Below are positions 62,088 through 64,000 of a stretch of DNA of 64,000 bases, one piece after another. The notes below the pieces were generated by a model. It did not search any database and was not told the DNA's origin. It worked only from the letters and a program-made list of their open reading frames with translations. The stretch is taken from positions 1,240,001 through 1,304,000 of the forward strand of contig CANLSF010000002.1 in assembly GCA_947493695.1 (NCBI GenBank). Direction: 5' to 3'. The position numbers and the translations under genes were made by a program. How positions within the stretch are numbered: position 1 is the stretch's first letter; every line of letters begins with the position of its first letter. The stretch is from an uncultured Kiloniellaceae bacterium (GTDB lineage: Bacteria; Pseudomonadota; Alphaproteobacteria; Kiloniellales; Kiloniellaceae).

Positions 62088-62971
62088 TGATTAAAACAGA
62101 GATGCTGCGCGTCTTCGTCGAGGTTGCCCGCGCAGGCAATCTGGTCAGCGCTGCCGAAACCCTGGGGCGCGCCCCTTCAGCGGTGTCTATGACCTTGAAA
62201 CAGCTCGAAGCACACCTCGGTCAGCCGTTGTTCGAATCAGAGCGAAAATCCCGCCTGACCGCGCTGGGCGCTTATGTCTTCGAGATGGCAAACCGGGAAC
62301 TGGCTCATTTCGACAGAACTATCTCCGCCCTCACCGATTTTGCCAGCGCACGCAGAGGCGAGGTCCGGATCGCAGTGGTGCCGTCATTCGCGATGACCAT
62401 ACTCCCGGAACTCGTATTGGAATTCACGGCGAACTCCCCCAACGTCAGGCTCGATATCCACGATATGGACAGCGCCTCTATCCATCGGGAGCTGGACCGC
62501 GAACGTATCGATCTGGGTATCGTCTCCGATGCCCGACCGAGCACCGAGGTTAAGTTGGTTGAACTTGCCTCTGATCACTTCGGCGTCGTAATGCGGTCGG
62601 ACAACCCCCTTGCCGGTCGGAAGAAGATATCCTGGAAGGCTCTGTCCGAAGCAGAACTCATTGCCAATCCGCTCTGCGAACGGATCGACGAAGCCACGTT
62701 GCACACGGCACTCGAAAGTGCCCGCTTACGCGTTCACAACACCACGACGCTGCTAACGATGGTGCGTGCAGGTCTCGGTGTGACGCTCCTGCCAGAACTG
62801 GTGTGCCGGCAAGCAGACTCGCAGATTACCTTTCGCGAACTCGCAAGTTCTGTCGCGCCCCGAAGAATCGACCTGATCAGCCGTGCACGGGATACACCGA
62901 GCCCGGCAACCGCAGCCTTCGCCGAGTTTCTGATTGAGCGTATGACCGAACGGGCTGGAGCCTTCCTCTGA
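62087..62971 (+). CDS. LysR-family transcriptional regulator
   Basis: Predicted 294 aa from ATG 62087 (MIKTEMLRVFVEVARAGNL); the open frame back to 61925 crosses the operator array and the divergent gene. Recognition helix LGRAPSAVSMTLKQLE; effector domain from about residue 90 (GEVRIAVVPSFAMTILPELV). It is divergent from the ALDH/M19/BCCT operon and is its likely regulator, acting at the half-sites directly upstream. Confidence 0.92.
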   Translation: MIKTEMLRVFVEVARAGNLVSAAETLGRAPSAVSMTLKQLEAHLGQPLFESERKSRLTALGAYVFEMANRELAHFDRTISALTDFASARRGEVRIAVVPSFAMTILPELVLEFTANSPNVRLDIHDMDSASIHRELDRERIDLGIVSDARPSTEVKLVELASDHFGVVMRSDNPLAGRKKISWKALSEAELIANPLCERIDEATLHTALESARLRVHNTTTLLTMVRAGLGVTLLPELVCRQADSQITFRELASSVAPRRIDLISRARDTPSPATAAFAEFLIERMTERAGAFL

Positions 62972-63010
62972 TTAACGAAGCTTCCTGATCCATGACCGTC
63001 AGGAGAAAAG

Positions 63011-63045
63011 AAAAACGCCTTGGCGGGCATCGCCAAGGCGTTTTT
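63011..63045. terminator. Bidirectional rho-independent terminator
   Basis: AAAAACGCCTTGGCG (63011-63025) pairs perfectly with CGCCAAGGCGTTTTT (63031-63045) around a 5-nt loop, with A- and T-tracts on each side. It separates the plus-strand LysR gene from the minus-strand SnoaL-like genes and can serve both. Confidence 0.92.
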
Positions 63046-63140
63046 TTATGAAAACACTGAGTGCTTCCCACAGGGCACATGCCGCTATGGTGAGTCTCAG
63101 GTGATCTTGCATTCTCTGACGCGTCTTAATGCGATGGGCG

Positions 63141-63512
63141 CTAGGTCGCCGGGTTCGAGCTATTCCAGATGTCACGATGCCATTTCCAGGCGCCGTCCTC
63201 CTGCTTCCAGATGACAATGTATTTCCCATTGTCGGCGACAGTTCCATCCGCCGTCTTCAATAGGAACTCTCCAACCTGGATAGCTGTATCGCCATGCTCC
63301 TCCAGCTCTACGGTTTTAAGTTCTGCGCTGGCGATCCCCATATCGATCGCCCCTTGCCAGAACGCCATTATACTTTCGCGTCCGGATATCATAGCGGCGT
63401 TGGGCGGAAGTGCTTGCCCGGTTCTGGTGTAGACATCTGTCAATCGTGAGGCACTTCCGGCGCGCATCGCGGCTTCGAATTCACGATCAACAGCTTCAAT
63501 ATCTTCTCGCAT
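63141..63512 (-). CDS. SnoaL-like/DUF4440-type small protein
   Basis: A 123-aa protein of the NTF2-like cone fold, starting at ATG 63512 after AAGGA. AVDREFEAAMRAGSASRLTD, ALPPNAAMISGRESIMAFWQ and the C-terminal WKWHRDIWNSSNPA are typical of SnoaL/DUF4440 proteins (ketosteroid-isomerase-like). It is a close paralogue of the next gene but lacks a signal peptide. Function unknown. Confidence 0.82.
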   Translation of the reverse strand: MREDIEAVDREFEAAMRAGSASRLTDVYTRTGQALPPNAAMISGRESIMAFWQGAIDMGIASAELKTVELEEHGDTAIQVGEFLLKTADGTVADNGKYIVIWKQEDGAWKWHRDIWNSSNPAT

Positions 63513-63564
63513 GGCTTTTCCTTTCAGACTTCTGAGGCATGTGTTTCCCGCTCGCCCGCCGAAC

Positions 63565-64000
63565 CTAATTGGCAGGATTCGAGCTGTTCCAGATATCGCG
63601 GTGCCACCGCCATTCGCCGTCCTCTTTCTTCCAGAAGATCATGAGCTTGCCCACGTCAGCTGTCGTGCCGTCCGCTGTTTTGAGCAGGTAGCGACCGATC
63701 TGAACCGCGCTATCGCCGAACTCTTCCAACTCAACCGTTTCAAGTTCGGCGGAGGCGATACCCGCGTCGACGGCACCCTGCCAGAAGACTTCCAGCGCTT
63801 CCCGGCCAGTGACGATTGGGCCGTTCGGGGGCAATGCCTGACCATCTTTTGTGTAAACGGCCGCCAGGCGAGACGCGTTGCCGGCCTTCAGAGCAGCTTC
63901 GAATTCGGCATCCACCGCTTCAATAGCCACCTTTGTGCTGCCGTGATGATCGGCCAATGCGGCAGGAGCTGAAAATGCTGAAAAGGCGAGTAATACTGCC
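63565..64000 (-). CDS. Exported SnoaL-like/DUF4440-type protein (5' end beyond window)
   Basis: The frame continues to the window edge, so the start is not visible. Reading in from the edge gives AVLLAFSAFSAPAALADHH, the core and cleavage site of a signal peptide, so this copy is exported. The mature part matches the gene at 63141-63512 along its whole length (EAVDAEFEAALKAGNASRL, HRDIWNSSNPAN), marking a tandem duplication. An internal TTG at 63957 is a codon within the signal peptide, not the start. Confidence 0.8.
   Translation of the reverse strand, partial: AVLLAFSAFSAPAALADHHGSTKVAIEAVDAEFEAALKAGNASRLAAVYTKDGQALPPNGPIVTGREALEVFWQGAVDAGIASAELETVELEEFGDSAVQIGRYLLKTADGTTADVGKLMIFWKKEDGEWRWHRDIWNSSNPAN

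Overview
This window comes from a GC-rich alphaproteobacterium. The urea/urease order, TTT and BCCT carriers, many LysR regulators and the codon use fit a Rhodospirillales- or Hyphomicrobiales-like, probably marine or soil, heterotroph. The genus cannot be named from the sequence alone. No rRNA, tRNA, CRISPR array or intact IS element was seen.

Layout. 1-5989 (+): end of a urea ABC transporter (UrtD tail, UrtE), then a complete urease operon ureDABCEFG. 6071-8662 (-): an AT-richer restriction-modification island (Vsr with a frameshift, C5-cytosine methyltransferase, putative PD-(D/E)XK nuclease) lying against the 3' end of ureG. 8884-12564: small membrane protein, a secreted protein with two LCCL domains, a palindromic intergenic repeat, and a hydrolase/LysR pair. 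12588-19785 (-): a compact five-gene operon (2OG-type hydroxylase, alpha/beta hydrolase, P-loop NTPase, ABC exporter, sensor kinase) followed by an OmpR-type regulator. 20124-24197: lipoprotein (-), then an overlapping pair of di-haem cytochrome c oxidoreductase and FG-GAP/ASPIC protein (+).

24366-39486: carbon metabolism. It holds an MmsA-type aldehyde dehydrogenase, an L2HGDH-like FAD oxidoreductase, a ThDP enzyme, a TctCBA tripartite carboxylate transporter with LysR and TauE-like genes, and an operon for a second, divergent succinate dehydrogenase plus two-subunit class I fumarase/tartrate dehydratase. 39487-40626 is an AT-rich, apparently non-coding stretch ending in an exact 60-bp tandem duplication. 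40627-44115 holds two paralogous secreted proteins of unknown family and a degenerate anti-sigma-like protein.

44205-51609 (-): a coherent nitrogen-scavenging operon made of an agmatinase/guanidinobutyrase-family ureohydrolase, a PotDABC-like uptake system, a nitrilase-superfamily amidase and Co-type nitrile hydratase (alpha, beta, activator). The enzymes can be chained as nitrile -> amide -> acid -> amine + urea, and urea is the substrate of the urease at the left end. 51706-62971: LysR, aminotransferase, and a six-gene operon (ALDH, M19-like dipeptidase, BCCT carrier, unknown 568-aa protein, DUF3726-like protein, Ldh_2-type reductase), divergent from a LysR gene with a striking array of TTTCA/TGAAA half-sites between them. 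The window ends in two tandem SnoaL-like genes, the outer one cut by the window edge.

The strongest candidates for undescribed systems are the guanidino-nitrile-type operon, the hydroxylase/NTPase/ABC/kinase operon, the BCCT/M19/unknown operon with its operator array, and the paralogous secreted pair.
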